Assembly: GCA_034509495.1 (NCBI GenBank)
Contig: CM067515.1
Location: forward strand, 18,201,046 to 18,265,045
Length of the DNA: 64,000 nucleotides
Direction: 5' to 3'
From: Acestrorhynchus altus
Lineage: Eukaryota; Chordata; Actinopteri; Characiformes; Acestrorhynchidae
The notes beneath the pieces are model-generated. The model was given only the letters and a program-made list of their open reading frames with translations. It did not search any database and was not told the DNA's origin. Both the position numbers and the translations under genes were made by a program. Shown here one piece after another: positions 25,180-35,579 of this stretch (the first letter of the stretch is position 1; every line of letters starts with the position of its first letter).

Positions 25180-28100
25180 AGTTAGATATGTCCTATAACC
25201 ATCACCAGTTTCTGACACAAACTGGATAAAAAAAAAAGGTTTTCCCACTCCTCCATGCAGAATTCTTTGAGCTGTATGATGTTTCAGCAATTCAGGCATC
25301 TCTGACACATTATAGCTGTAATAGTTTCTATAATAGAAACCCTGCAGGCCCTGCTGCAACAAAAGCAACTTAATAAAACCATGCCACTTTTGGTTAAATC
25401 ATATTTATCCTCCAAGAGTGACAAATAGACATCATACAGTATAATCATATTTTAAATATTAGAAATATATTTTTTTAATATATTTTTGCATGACTGACAG
25501 TTAAATTTTGAGATACACGAAGTAAATGCGACCTTGGAGTGGGTATTACAATTGTTAGTTACATTTACAGTCATTTTAAATATATATATTGTCACTGTCT
25601 TTGTAACCTTGTATCTCTGATTAGTATTTTTTCTATTGATTTCACCAGTATGTTTCCAGTAAGACAAGAGCTTGAACAGATGTACAAATAAACAACCACA
25701 GAGCCTGGTTTCTGCACTGTGTTTAGGTTGTCTCTGTGTTGAATCAGACCCCTAACTTGCACTGTTAGAACTACAGTGGAATTAATGGGACTGGCTAATA
25801 GTTGGGTGCATGAAGTTCTCCTGTGGACCAGCAACACCACTCGAGCCTTACATGCCTCTCCTCTGAGTGGATCGAAACATACCCCGCTCATCACCGGCCT
25901 CGCCCGACCTACTGCCATCGCCGTCCACCCTCTGCTGGGGTCACTTACTGCTTCACCAACATATTATAATCAACAGATTCAAACTTTAGGATTTGATGGC
26001 GTTCCTGTTTCCTTAAAATGTGGTCAACTTTTTTGTTGACATGTTCAGTATCTGGTTTCTTTGAGGCAGGTGTAGTCAGAAACTATAAGCAAGTCTAAAA
26101 GAGTGTACTGATTACATTGACAAGATGTGACGTGTTGAAATTTACTGCACAATAGCCAACTGAGAGGGGTTTGAAATGAACTACTTAGGGTGGGGTTTTT
26201 GTGGTTTTGGCTTATTGCAGAGGAAATGTGCAAACAATGTGTGGTAGTGAATCAAACAAGAATAGTTGCTGTGACAGGATAAATATATCCATATTATTTA
26301 CTATCAAAAACCTAGTGAACCTACACATTCTCCGTTTTCCTTAGCAGATATTTAGTGAAGATAAAATAAGATTTTAGAAAAAATAAAAAAATAAATGTAA
26401 ATAATTAATGTTTCTAAACATTTGTTGTAATGACTTTATGTGATGGAGCTTTTTAGAGTTTTCCAGGGCATACAGTTGCATTCACCCACCACTGTGACAA
26501 TTCTATTTAGCAAAGATTCTCTAAAACTAGTGTTTCACATAAACTGATTTGAATGACCTGTTTCTCATCTTAACTGCTAAATTTAGATGAGAATTTATTT
26601 TTCTCTTTTGTTACTGTTACTGTTTTACTGCTAAAGAAGCCTAACCTACTGTGTTTTACCCCCTCAGACTGCTTTTCTGGGCTGACAGTGGGGGTTCCCC
26701 CAGGATTGAGCGGTCCAGTGTAGATGGAACGGACAGAAAAGCCCTGATCACCTCAATAATACACAACCCAGTCTCCATCTCTTTAGGTTAGAAATTTCAG
26801 TTCTGTTCACCCCTCTTTCTTTAGTTTAGCCTGAACTCCTTATTTAGAGGTGCCATTACAGAGACCAGAGACTGCCTTGTGTATCTCTGCCTTTTGAGAT
26901 AAATGTTTGGGCTAAAGTTTGACAGCCTGGCAGAATTTTGTTTAGAACATAGAGTCATGCAGGTTTTGTGCTCCCCTGGTCAAACAAGCATATTTAAATA
27001 AATAAATATTTACATAATCATTTAAATATTACTGCAATGTGATGATCTGATTGACTGATAACAGTATTCCTTGCCCTGTAATCAGATCTTCCTCGTGGAG
27101 AGGGCTGTTGCTGGGCAGACTCAGGACTCACACCATCTCTCGGGTCCCAGCTCGGCCAGCGCCGGAAGACTGTGGTGGAATCAAATGGTTATTTGGATTG
27201 ACACATTTGGACTGTCTGTATTTGAGGGTATACTTTGCACCAATTAATGACTTTGTTATTGATTTAATATGTTTGATTGTGTTATTAGTACACTCTGTGT
27301 AAGACCTGTATAAGCTTATAGCTCATCAATTAGCACTAAGGCTGCATGTAGCTAACAAATGTGGGAAGCTTCTCCATCAATTAGTATCAAACGTACAACC
27401 GACATTTCTGGTAGCACCATTTTTAAATACTCAAGCAATTACTTTGTAGAATAGAAATTAAGGAGTGTCCCAGAGTGTGTTTACACCAGAGAGGCAGTGA
27501 AAACAAACCATTGGATGCATTCAGCTACTTACTTAATGGAAAATTTGGGAATATTTGTTCCTATAGTGCGAGGCATCAGGAATGTGTGTATGGTGAGAGC
27601 AAACATTAAAACTTATACCCTGAATACAGTCCTTTTTTGAATACAATATTTTTTTATTGTCTGTGCTGGTTAGTTCTATTCTGCAGATTTTCTTTCAATA
27701 CTTGTGGACAGTTGGAGTGAGAATCGATTAGTGTGTGAATGGCATAGACTCGTTTTTTGTCCACTTAGCCACCTTTCAGACCAGCCAGGCATATCAAATG
27801 TGTTTGAACAGGTCCCATCAACAGCCAATGAAAACTGAGCACAAGAAGTAAACACGTCACGTAGTAGAAGAAATTAAAAAAGCATGTTCATGTTCAATTT
27901 TATATCTTAGCTTAAATAATGCAGCAGCTTCATTCTGGCATTAGAATAATATGTATATGCGTGATAGCGCTACTGAATTCAATAAATCAACCAAAAAGGT
28001 CACACAAAGGGAATCGAATACAGTTACTAGCCATTGTTTTGTTTTAAACGCTTTTTACTGCCAAATGAAAACCTCTTGGGAACAGCTATGTCTCTTCCTA

Positions 28101-31100
28101 CGCTCATAAACATTCACTTATAAGAGTATATAAAGTACCATTGTGCACACACTAGTGCATATCAAAACAATTGAATATTGTGGAAACATCTTTGATCTGA
28201 ATTTGTTTCAAAAAGGAACACTGTCATATTTAATATTCATTGAATGTATTGTGAAATATTTCAAACTTTTTTGTAATTTCATACCTACACTTCACATTGT
28301 AGGATTTATAAAGAATTTATTCGTAAATTATGGTGGAAAATAAGTATTTGGTCAAGTAACAAAAGTTCAGTTAAATACATAACCTTTGTTGGCAATGTTT
28401 TGGGGCTGTGCTTCTTAGACGCTGAACTTTGAACTCAGGACCGTGAAATGCTTTTCTGGAACCCAGTCCTTGTACCCCTTTTTGAGCAGTGTGTTTGGGT
28501 ATGCTAGAAGACCCAGCCATGTTCCATCTTTCAATGCTCATTGATGGAAAGAGGTTTTGACTTAAAATCTCATGATACATGGCCCTGTTCATTCTTCCCT
28601 TAACATGGGTCAATCATCTGTCCTGTTAGCAGAGAAAAATAGCCCCCAAAGCATGTTTTCCATTCCCATGCTTCACAGTAGGTATGGTTTTCTTGGGACG
28701 CAACTTGGCATTCTTCTTCCTCCAAACACAATGAGATGAGTTTTTACCAAAAAGTTCTATTTTGGTTTTGATCTGACCTCATGATATTCTCCCAATCCTC
28801 TTCTGGATCATCCATATGCTCTCTGGCAAACTTCAGATGGGCACAGTTGTCTACTGAAAGCCAAGCAGAGGGACCCCACGTCTGGCATATTAATTTGAGT
28901 CCCTCTCGTAGTGTGTTACTTTGGTCCCAGTTCTCTGTAGGTTGTTGTCGCAGAGGTCCCTCTGTATTAATAGTTCTGGAGATTTTGCTCACAGTTCTCG
29001 TGATCATTTTGATCTCAGGGGGTGAGATTTTGCGTGGGGCCCTAGATCAAGGGAGATTATCAATGTTCTTGTATGTGCTTCTGGTGCTTGTGTTGCTCCC
29101 CCAGTTGATTTATTTACACCAACCAAGCTTGCCTGTTGTTGTAGTCTGAATTACCAGATCCTGAATTTTCTTCAGTGTCCTCTGGCTGCTCTTTGGTGGC
29201 AAGTCTGACTGTTTGAGGCTGTGTTTTTTTATACAAATAATGAGGTCAAACAGGTGCCAGTAATACAGGTAACGGTTGAGGACCAAAAGAGCTTAAAGAT
29301 CTTACAGGTCTGCGAGAGCCAGAAATCTTGCTTGTTTGTGGGTGACCAGTAATTTTTTCCACCATAATTTACAAATAAAATCTTTAAAAGATCCTACAGT
29401 GTGATTTCCAGGATTCTTTTTCTCATGTTGTCCCTCATAGTTGAAGTGTACCTATGATGAAAATTACAGACCTCTGTTATCTTTTTAAGTAGGAGAACTT
29501 GTACAATCAGTGGCTGACTAAATACTTTTAATGTTTTAAGCTCTACTTGGTAAAGAAAACCTTACTGTCTTGATGTGTTTTGTGTGTGCAACCTTAGCTA
29601 CACTGGCCATGGAAGCACCTACCATGTTAAATAGTTCAATGTAGTTTCGCCTATGTCTCGTAACCCTGAATATAGAAGCCTCAGCTTCTTAGCACATACA
29701 TTCTGCAGCTTTCTTATACATTTTACTGTTTGTGTGTGGGTGTGAGATCGTGTGTATTGGAGTGACTGGTTGACCAGGCTCTGTCACAGTGCAGAGATAA
29801 AACACAATGGAAAGTCTCTAATTTGACTCAGAATGCTAGAACACATTCCCCACAGGACTGTTCATCTACCACCCCCCTCCTCCAACGCTTTTTGAGTGGG
29901 CACTCAACTCTTGAAATAAACACAAGCATTTTTTGGCTTTGTTGTCTTGAGAGTTTCAAAAGTTTAATGTATTAACAGGAGCCTTAATAAATGAGGAAAA
30001 CTGCTGTTTAAACATTTAAGTAAAGAATCTTCATTGATCTCTGATCTTAGGAAAATAAAAAAAAGTATGAATATATGTCACTTAACATGTAATCAATATA
30101 ACATCTGACTAACTTTATCTGACATAAATTTATATGAAATTATTAACACTAATGAACTTTTTCACAACATTCAAATTTTTTGAATGAATTGACTTATCTT
30201 GGAAAATCTCTCAGAATAGATTTATTTTCTTGCACCATCACTCCAACATTCAATTTGGAACCATATTTAATTTAATCTTATCTCACTGCTAATTGTAAGC
30301 GGTTTAGTTGATGTAATTTTAACATTTTATGCATCTTATTTACTTATCAACTTAATTATCTATTTTATATAATCCATAGAGGTTTTACAGTTCATTAATA
30401 TAATGATATGTAATTCAAATAATATGTAATTTTGATCATATTTTATCTTACAGGAAATAAGATCTGAACATTTCAAATAGCGGTGTTCCCTGTACAGAGC
30501 CTTGTAAAACACCACAGCTTACTGTAACTATAAACGTCACTATAAGTGAAGCTGAAAGAAGTAAACCAGGTAGTTGCAGTGTGCTCAATTTCTTAGTATA
30601 AATATTTAGCATAGGATAGGATAGGATAGAATCGAACTTTATTGATCCCTTGGGAGGGTTCCCTGAGGGAAATTAAGGTTCCAGCCACAGCATAAGTAAA
30701 AAAGTAGTAGAAAAAGACATAATTTAGTAAGGAAAACACTATATAAATATTAATAATATAGAGACTATATAACAATATACAATATATATAAATAGTGCAT
30801 CAGAAAAAGAGTCCAGTAGGAGGGGGTATTGCACATTATTATTATTATTGCACTTGAAACTGTGTATTGCACAAAGTCCAGTTGTGTTGTGGTTGTGGGT
30901 TGTGAGTTACTGGTTAGTTCCTACCTGTTCCCATCCTCCATCCTCTTGTTAGCACTCCTCCCCCCCAGAGAGGAGTTGTACAGTCTGATGGCGTGCGGGA
31001 CAAAAGAGTTTTTAAGTCTGTTGGTCCTACACTTGTGAAGGAGCAGTCTCTCACTGAACAGGCTCCTCTGGTGACTGATGACAGTGTGCAGAGGGTGACT

Positions 31101-34100
31101 GGCATTGTCCATAATGTCCAGTAGTTTTTTCAGAGTCCTCTTCTCTGCCACTGACACCAGAGTGTCCAGCTTTGTGCCAACCACAGAGTCGGCCCGCCTG
31201 ATCAATTTGTCCAGCCTGTATGTGTCCTTGGATATGCTGCCCCCCCAGCACACCACAGTGTAGAACAGGACACTGGCGACCATGGACTGATAAAACATCC
31301 ACAACATTCCTGCAGATGTTGAAGGACCGGTACAGGTGGTCTGTACCCGGGGAGCTGGGAAGTTCAGTGTCTTGCTCAAGGGCACTTCATTCATGTTCTG
31401 CCAGTTCAGGGATTCACAAGGCTGGTTCCATAACCACCACCACGGCTGCTCTATTCTTGCTGCTATCACTGTGATAATTAAAGGTTAAAGTTGTCATGTG
31501 GTTTATAACCATGCTGCCTTAGTCAGAATGAATATAGTGCCCTGCTAAAAAAAAATGGTGTGGTTTTGTTTCACATGAACAGGGTGGTGTGTGTGTGAGA
31601 AAGAGAGAGACACAAATGCAATAGGGCAAGATGATATGAACATAATTTTTTTTTTTTAAATAACACTTCTTCACTTCAACAGTCCTTCACTTCTCTTTTA
31701 GTCTACAGTTAAAAATATATATTTTGTATAATTTACACTGTATGGTCCCTAGTCTTTAGTATTCTGTTCTTGTGATGGAAAATGAGGTAAAATATAAAGG
31801 TCTTTTAGTTATCATTTATTGAAAGCTTTAGTTAAGTTTGTAAACTACTTTTTGTTTACTTCAGTGTTTTATCATTGATTATAAGGGTTTTTTTGTATGC
31901 CCTTAAAGTTACTGTCCACCCTCTTATGTCTGACTGCCATCTATTTAAATGAATTTGAGTTTTACAGGTAAACACTTTCACTGACCTCTGACTTTATGTT
32001 TGAGTTTCACAGTTAGCTGCTCACTGGCTACATTAACTGGTAAAGATTTTCCATCATCCGATTGATGTCTTTCAGACCTGTCTGTTTTACTTGTTTTTAT
32101 CTGTGTTTACATGCACCCAGCAAGTAATCGAAGCATAGTTAAGTAGCATCAGGTTTGACCACAATCAAAGGCAACATACATTATGCTTCTGAAGAGCTAA
32201 CCAGTTAGCTGACCATCAAAGAGAATGTTTTGTCTGATGATGACCAGCTTTTCAACCAGCTTGACTATTAAAGCATCTTAACCAGCTTAAACCATTCAAA
32301 ACCAGCTACCAGTTAAAGCTATTCTCCCAGCAGGTCATCAGCAAAACCCAACATCCACACTCTTTTCATCCGTGTTAGCAAGGGGTTGACCTCCCATAAA
32401 TTCATCCATAATTTCATAAACGGAAATGTAGACAGATCAGAGCTGCTTTTCACATCCTGGCTCTTAGCTTCGAAATACGCTGATGTTAGAAGCTTCCATC
32501 GGCTCTTAATTTGCTCACAGTCCTTCATTTGCTCAAATACTTGTATTTACAGCTCATTATTGTGCGATTTATGGCTGTCCAACAATTTTAGGTCTTTTAA
32601 AGTTTCCAAACAGTTTGCAGATGCAAATGCACAGGCGCAGAATGTACGTACTTCCGTATTGGTATGAATGTAATCATATATTTGAAGTGTACATATGGAT
32701 GCATATTATTCTGACTGAGCAATTATATAGTTATATAGAGTTTTACTGGTTTTTTGTACTAACATTATTCTGGAGCTCACATTGTCTTTCTGGGGAAGGT
32801 GTGAATGTGTTCACTCCTTGGTCATTTTGCCTAATTTCTACCATGTTTGGAGACATTGGCAAAAAAAAAAAAAAAAAAAAGACAATTTCCTAATTTAAAT
32901 CTAATATGCTTATGATATGATTCTTTTTCTGATTTCACATTTATTTTTGCCTAGGGTTTCCTCACACAGTTAGTAATGGCTAATTTAATGTCAGAACATC
33001 CACCCTGTTATCATGCTTGCACAAGGGTAGATATCATAGTATATCAGTGAAGTGCATGTACGTATTATGTAGCTTTGTTATTCCAGTTGGGTAGAATAAT
33101 GACAAATATTGATGGTAAATATTATTCTTTCAAAGAAGGCCCTTAAGTGCAGCTGAAAGACGCATTACAGGCAAGCTGGTGTTCTACCCTGAACGGAGGA
33201 ACAGTACATACAAAAGAGGAATTTAAATGGTAGAGAGAGAGAGGCGTTGTTTTTTAATCTTGTTATTTCTGTAATATATCTTCTCAAATTGTAAAGGAGA
33301 ACCAAATTAAACAAATGAGACAAAACTACTACAATTTGTCATTTATTTACTGAAGAAAATCATCAAATATTGCATATCTGTGAGTGGCAAAAGTATGTGA
33401 ACCTTTAGGATTAGCAGATCATTTGAAGGTGTTTAGAGTCATGTGTTTTCACTCAATTTGATGACAATCAGGTGTGAGTGGGCACCTTGTTTTATTTAAA
33501 AGAACACCAATACACAGTCAGATTGTGTATAAATGGAAGAAAGACAATGTTTACCTTCTTCAGTAGGCCAACAAAGATCATACCAAGAACAAGGCTAGTA
33601 ATAGTCTCTCCGATTAGTAATAATCTCAAATGAACCCAATGTTCCTTCTAACCAACTAAATGCCTTTCTCACATTAGTTAATTTTCATGAGCCCACCATC
33701 AGAACACGACTGGACAACAATGCTGCTCCCCTAAAAGAACATTGCTGCCTGTCTGCAGTATACTAAGGATCACTTGGACAAGCCAGAAGGAACAAAGTTT
33801 TTGGACAAATGAGAACAAGATAGAATGTTTGACTGAATTCCAGCATAAAAAACCCTATCCATTTGTGAAACACCGTGATAAAGGTGTTTTTTTTTATGTA
33901 GGAATGGACTAATGCGAGACTAATTAACAGTTATTGGAAATGTTTAATTTAAGTTATTGCAGATAAACCAGATACCGGAAATTAAAGGTTCCCACTTTTG
34001 CCACTCACTCAATAAATAAATAAATGACAAAGTATAATAGTTGTGTCTCATTTGTTGTGGTTATTATCCAATTTAAAAAAAGTTTGAGGTCGAATGTATG

Positions 34101-35335
34101 TAAAAAAATAAGTTTGTAAGAGATCTTTTCACTGAATAGTTTTACAGAGATCCCTGTTTGAGCCAGCCACACAGTTTTAATTTTAAACACAAATGCATGT
34201 TTTAGACACAGTGATTTGTTTACTGAATTGAACACATTAAACACATAATATTTAGTGTTTTACTAAATATTACTTTTGGTTTTAGAGTTAAGTTTAGAGA
34301 GCTTTCATTAAATATTTGGCCAAATTCTTGTTCCCTTTCTGGATCCAGGAATGTAATACTGTTGAATGAAACATATCAAATCAAATGTATTTGTACAGCG
34401 CTTGTTATAACTGAAGTTACAAAGCAGCAGTTGTCAGAAGACTTTCAGCCTAATATGTGATTTTAAAATCACATCATTAAAATGGTGCAGGGATACATGC
34501 AGGCTTTGTGATGCAAAATGACTCCCCATAGAAAATACATTTGTTTTCGATTTTCCACTATTTTACCATCAACAACATTTCTTACAAAAACACAGAAGAC
34601 GTATAGCTTCACTTGTGGGTTTGGCAAACAAACAAATGGCTGTGTTTGTGTTGTATTTTTTACAAGCTGTTCTGCTTTCATGTAAGCCTCCTACAAATCT
34701 CCCTGGAACTGTTCTTTCTTTCCTGCAGAGAAACTGCTGACTCTACTAACAAAAACAGCCATTAATTTTAACAACATTATTTTATCCATTAGAATTAATC
34801 AGACTATATGTTTAAGACTTATGTTTAAGATTTATATAAGTAAGCTCTGTTCTGATGGGTTGTCTCTTTCAAAAAGCAGGCCAGCCTGAAACCTTAGAAT
34901 GTCAGTGCAAATGGGTGGAGCTTATGTACAATATTCATTTGTTTGTATGTTTGTTTGTGTTCAGGTGCTGTGCTGTCTCCGGATAAGACTCAAGCTGCTG
35001 ACTCTGCCTTTCCGTGGATCCTCAGTCTGATTGGTTGGTGTATTTTTTTTTTTTTTTTTTCATATGTGGCAGTTGAGACATTTTGTTTAGACCAATGTTT
35101 GATCAACATTTTTATTTTGATTTAATACATTATTCCTGTGTGTGTGTATGTTTGTGTGTCTGTTTCTGTTTCTGCAGTGTTTCTCCTTGTTGTGTTGATG
35201 GTTCTGCTGTCATGCTGGTGGAGAACAGAAAGCTCTTCTTCCTCTTTTACTGGCTTCAGAGATGCCATATTGAAAGAGTCTCAAGACCCTCTTGTATCAT
35301 CTACACATTCTGACACACATCCAGACAAAGTATGA
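17077..35335 (+). CDS. Small LDL-receptor-family type I membrane protein, 10 exons
   Basis: Gene-level entry. The spliced model is 1254 nt, in frame, 417 aa: signal peptide with 11 Ala; one LDLa module (exon 2); EGF (exon 3, with DENEC calcium-type start); EGF (exon 4); five YWTD-type propeller blades (exons 5-8); a short stalk; a transmembrane helix split by an intron (exons 9-10); and a 35-residue tail. Exons 3, 4, 5 and 7 are 120, 126, 172 and 119 nt, the sizes I recall for human LDLR exons 7, 8, 9 and 11, with the same phases. The product probably binds a secreted or lipoprotein ligand at the cell surface. It lacks an LDLa array, the third EGF and an NPxY endocytosis motif, so a classical LDL-uptake role is doubtful. 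I cannot name the orthologue. Exon 6 start and exon 8 end are the least certain. Confidence 0.75.
17168..19864 (+). other. LDLR-like intron 1
   Basis: 2.7-kb intron. Its start is GC-richer, with an E-box CCACGTGA near 17458. About 19400-19540 is a SINE-like repeat (GGTTTGATTCCCAGTCTGGG). The rest is AT-rich; no further exon seen. It ends in a GT-rich acceptor tract. Confidence 0.7.
19400..19545 (+). repeat. tRNA-derived-type SINE fragment
   Basis: Shows a B-box-like GGTTTGATTCCC followed by GTCCTTGGGCAAGACTCCTT, and ends with GCTAAATGCCGTAAATGTGA. A sister copy lies at 55800-55960, and a similar tail (TCTGCCAAATGCCATAAATG) is at about 37740. Confidence 0.55.
19865..19990 (+). CDS. LDLR-like exon 2 (LDLa module)
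   Basis: This 126-nt, phase 1-1 exon encodes one LDLa repeat: CGISEFSCSDGHCVPNSWRC then DHSCDCSDGSDEENC. The acidic calcium-site residues (D after the fourth Cys, SDGSDE) are present. There are seven cysteines instead of six because the usual Asn/Asp before the fifth Cys is also Cys. The acceptor follows a GT-rich tract. Confidence 0.93.
20753..20872 (+). CDS. LDLR-like exon 3 (EGF 1)
   Basis: This 120-nt, phase 1-1 exon encodes DENECEVNNGGCSHMCLDLQ and then GFVCDCPSGMRL, a six-Cys calcium-binding EGF. The chosen donor is AAG|GTTGGA because it alone keeps frame with exon 4. A stronger consensus GTAAGT at 20919 would break the frame. Confidence 0.88.
20873..22637 (+). other. LDLR-like intron 3
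   Basis: No exon seen. It has an (AT)n array at about 22047-22125, followed by a dispersed repeat at 22150-22300 (ACATTTATCTGTATAGTGCT, AGAGCTGCTTTACAGAAATC). Related copies are at 34375-34445 and 48090-48180. Confidence 0.7.
22638..22763 (+). CDS. LDLR-like exon 4 (EGF 2)
   Basis: This 126-nt, phase 1-1 exon encodes EVDPCLDADVCDQLCVQSNS, then TCKCVDGYL and PCRATG: six Cys in EGF spacing, matching LDLR EGF-B. The acceptor is TTCGCCCAG; the donor is GTGAGG. Confidence 0.92.
23203..23374 (+). CDS. LDLR-like exon 5 (propeller blades 1-2)
   Basis: This 172-nt exon (phase 1 in, 2 out) encodes GVVFSSSSGISWMN and ends NSTLYWSNPEHASVY. The YW of the second blade is clear. The size equals that of LDLR exon 9. 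The acceptor is TATATGTGCAG; the donor is GTACCA. Confidence 0.88.
23770..25080 (-). mobile_element. Degenerate Tc1-like transposon in LDLR-like intron 5
   Basis: Left end GTTGCATAAAGGAGTTAGGA; the minus-strand interior shows WFLFQQENDPKHTAKITKE, the second-Asp region of a Tc1 transposase, near 24270. Right end is near ATGGAATACTTATGTACATG. Frames are broken. Confidence 0.75.
25088..25175 (+). repeat. (TA)n microsatellite
   Basis: About 86 bp of TA directly after the Tc1-like element. Confidence 0.95.
25769..25939 (+). CDS. LDLR-like exon 6 (propeller blade 3)
   Basis: This 171-nt, phase 2-2 exon encodes VHEVLLWTSNTTRALHASPL and LARPTAIAVHPLLG, a normal blade and its following strand. The acceptor GCACTGTTAG at 25767-25768 is chosen for phase and for lack of stops; TAATAG at 25800 is an alternative. 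The exon is 57 nt shorter than LDLR exon 10 as I recall it. The donor GGG|GTCACT is weak. Confidence 0.75.
26668..26786 (+). CDS. LDLR-like exon 7 (propeller blade 4)
   Basis: This 119-nt exon (phase 2 in, 1 out) encodes LLFWADSGGSPRIERSSVDG and then a strand ending NPVSISL. It is a textbook class-B repeat, identical in size and phase to LDLR exon 11. The acceptor is CCCCCTCAG; the donor GTTAGA is weak. Confidence 0.92.
27086..27187 (+). CDS. LDLR-like exon 8 (propeller blade 5)
   Basis: Encodes DLPRGEGCCWADSGLTPSLG and RRKTVVESN. The chosen donor ATG|GTTATT gives a 102-nt, phase 1-1 exon that joins in frame to the transmembrane exon. Continuing past it hits TGA at about 27199. A longer 142-nt reading to GAGG|GTATAC is close to the 140 nt of LDLR exon 12 but carries a frameshift. 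Confidence 0.6.
28230..29545 (-). mobile_element. Degenerate Tc1-like transposon
   Basis: Inverted ends: GTAAATTATGGTGGAAAATA near 28322 and its complement near 29360, with an outer AGTGGCTGACTAAATACTTT at about 29508. The minus-strand interior reads KFAREHMDDPEEDWENIMRS near 28800 and shows the AACTTTTTGGTAAAAACTCA region typical of this family. Indels break the frame. Confidence 0.85.
30610..31480 (-). mobile_element. LINE (non-LTR retrotransposon) 3' end
   Basis: The minus-strand frame at 31469-30921 contains MLWMFYQSMVASVLFYTVVC and DIMDNASHPLHTVI, ending SFVPHAIRLYNSSLGGRSA. This is the C-terminal part of a fish LINE reverse-transcriptase ORF. Its 3' tail ends in the pentanucleotide repeat (AGGAT)3 on the plus strand at 30613-30628. 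It is 5'-truncated, as usual for LINEs. Confidence 0.8.
32319..32528 (-). pseudogene. Myb/SANT-like domain fragment, frameshifted
   Basis: The minus-strand frame MKDCEQIKSRWKLLTSAYFE ... resembles the Myb/SANT-like DNA-binding domain of fish transposon-associated or MSANTD-type proteins. Near 32420 the frame changes: an alternative frame reads YEIMDEFMGGQPLANT, which fits that domain better than the continuing frame. A single exon with no upstream start context; a decayed copy. Confidence 0.35.
33305..34065 (+). mobile_element. Deletion-derivative TIR transposon
   Basis: Inverted ends of about 80-115 bp: left CAAATGAGACAAAACTACTA and GAGTGGCAAAAGTATGTGAA; right the complements, with AGTTGTGTCTCATTTGTTGT and AAGGTTCCCACTTTTGCCAC. 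The 760-bp unit holds only transposase-like scraps, so it is non-autonomous. Confidence 0.75.
34965..35033 (+). CDS. LDLR-like exon 9 (stalk, start of TM)
   Basis: This 69-nt, phase 1-1 exon encodes GAVLSPDKTQAADSAFPWIL SLI. It matches LDLR exon 16 in phase and in ending inside the transmembrane helix. The acceptor TTGTGTTCAG follows a T/G-rich tract; the donor is GTTGGT. Confidence 0.82.
35178..35335 (+). CDS. LDLR-like exon 10 (TM, cytoplasmic tail, stop)
   Basis: Starts VFLLVVLMVLLSCWW (rest of the TM helix), then RTESSSSSFTGFRDAILKES and ends DTHPDKV with TGA at 35333-35335. The tail has no NPxY where LDLR has one. The acceptor is TGTTTCTGCAG after a GT-rich tract. Confidence 0.87.
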
Positions 35336-35571
35336 CATATACACACACACACACACAAGTACTCTTCACTTCTCTTTACAAAGTCCATGTAGTTAAAACA
35401 AATTTCTGTACACTTTGATGTAGAAATTCTCAGTATTTCAAAACATAGCTTTGAATGAGGCACAATACAGGACACCCAGCCAATTAGAATACAGCTCATT
35501 TACATAAGTTACACATTAAAGGCAAACAGAAACATTCTGTTTAATTGTACTGTAAAGTTCCATTAACTGTA

Positions 35572-35577
35572 AATAAA
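35572..35577 (+). terminator. Poly(A) signal of LDLR-like gene
   Basis: AATAAA 237 nt after the stop codon, the first canonical signal downstream of the gene. Confidence 0.5.
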
Positions 35578-35579
35578 AG

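Larger units (their letters stand above)
27188..34964 (+). other. LDLR-like intron 8 (7.8 kb, repeat-filled)
   Basis: I searched it for the missing sixth blade and EGF-C exons and found none that is convincing. It holds a Tc1-like copy (28.2-29.5 kb), a LINE 3' end (30.6-31.5 kb), a Myb/SANT-like scrap (32.3-32.5 kb), a poly-A run at 32862-32880 and a deletion-derivative transposon (33.3-34.1 kb). Confidence 0.65.

Noticed and set aside
32750..32860. Frame LFWSSHCLSGEGVNVF as a possible missing sixth propeller blade of the LDLR-like gene
   Set aside because: Only a loose match to the LDLR exon 13 pattern; no plausible acceptor in the right phase and no donor, and the frame runs into a poly-A tract.
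34325..34365. CCTTTCTGGATCCAGGAATG as a blade exon (FW motif)
   Set aside because: Stops in the relevant frame within a few codons and no flanking splice signals.
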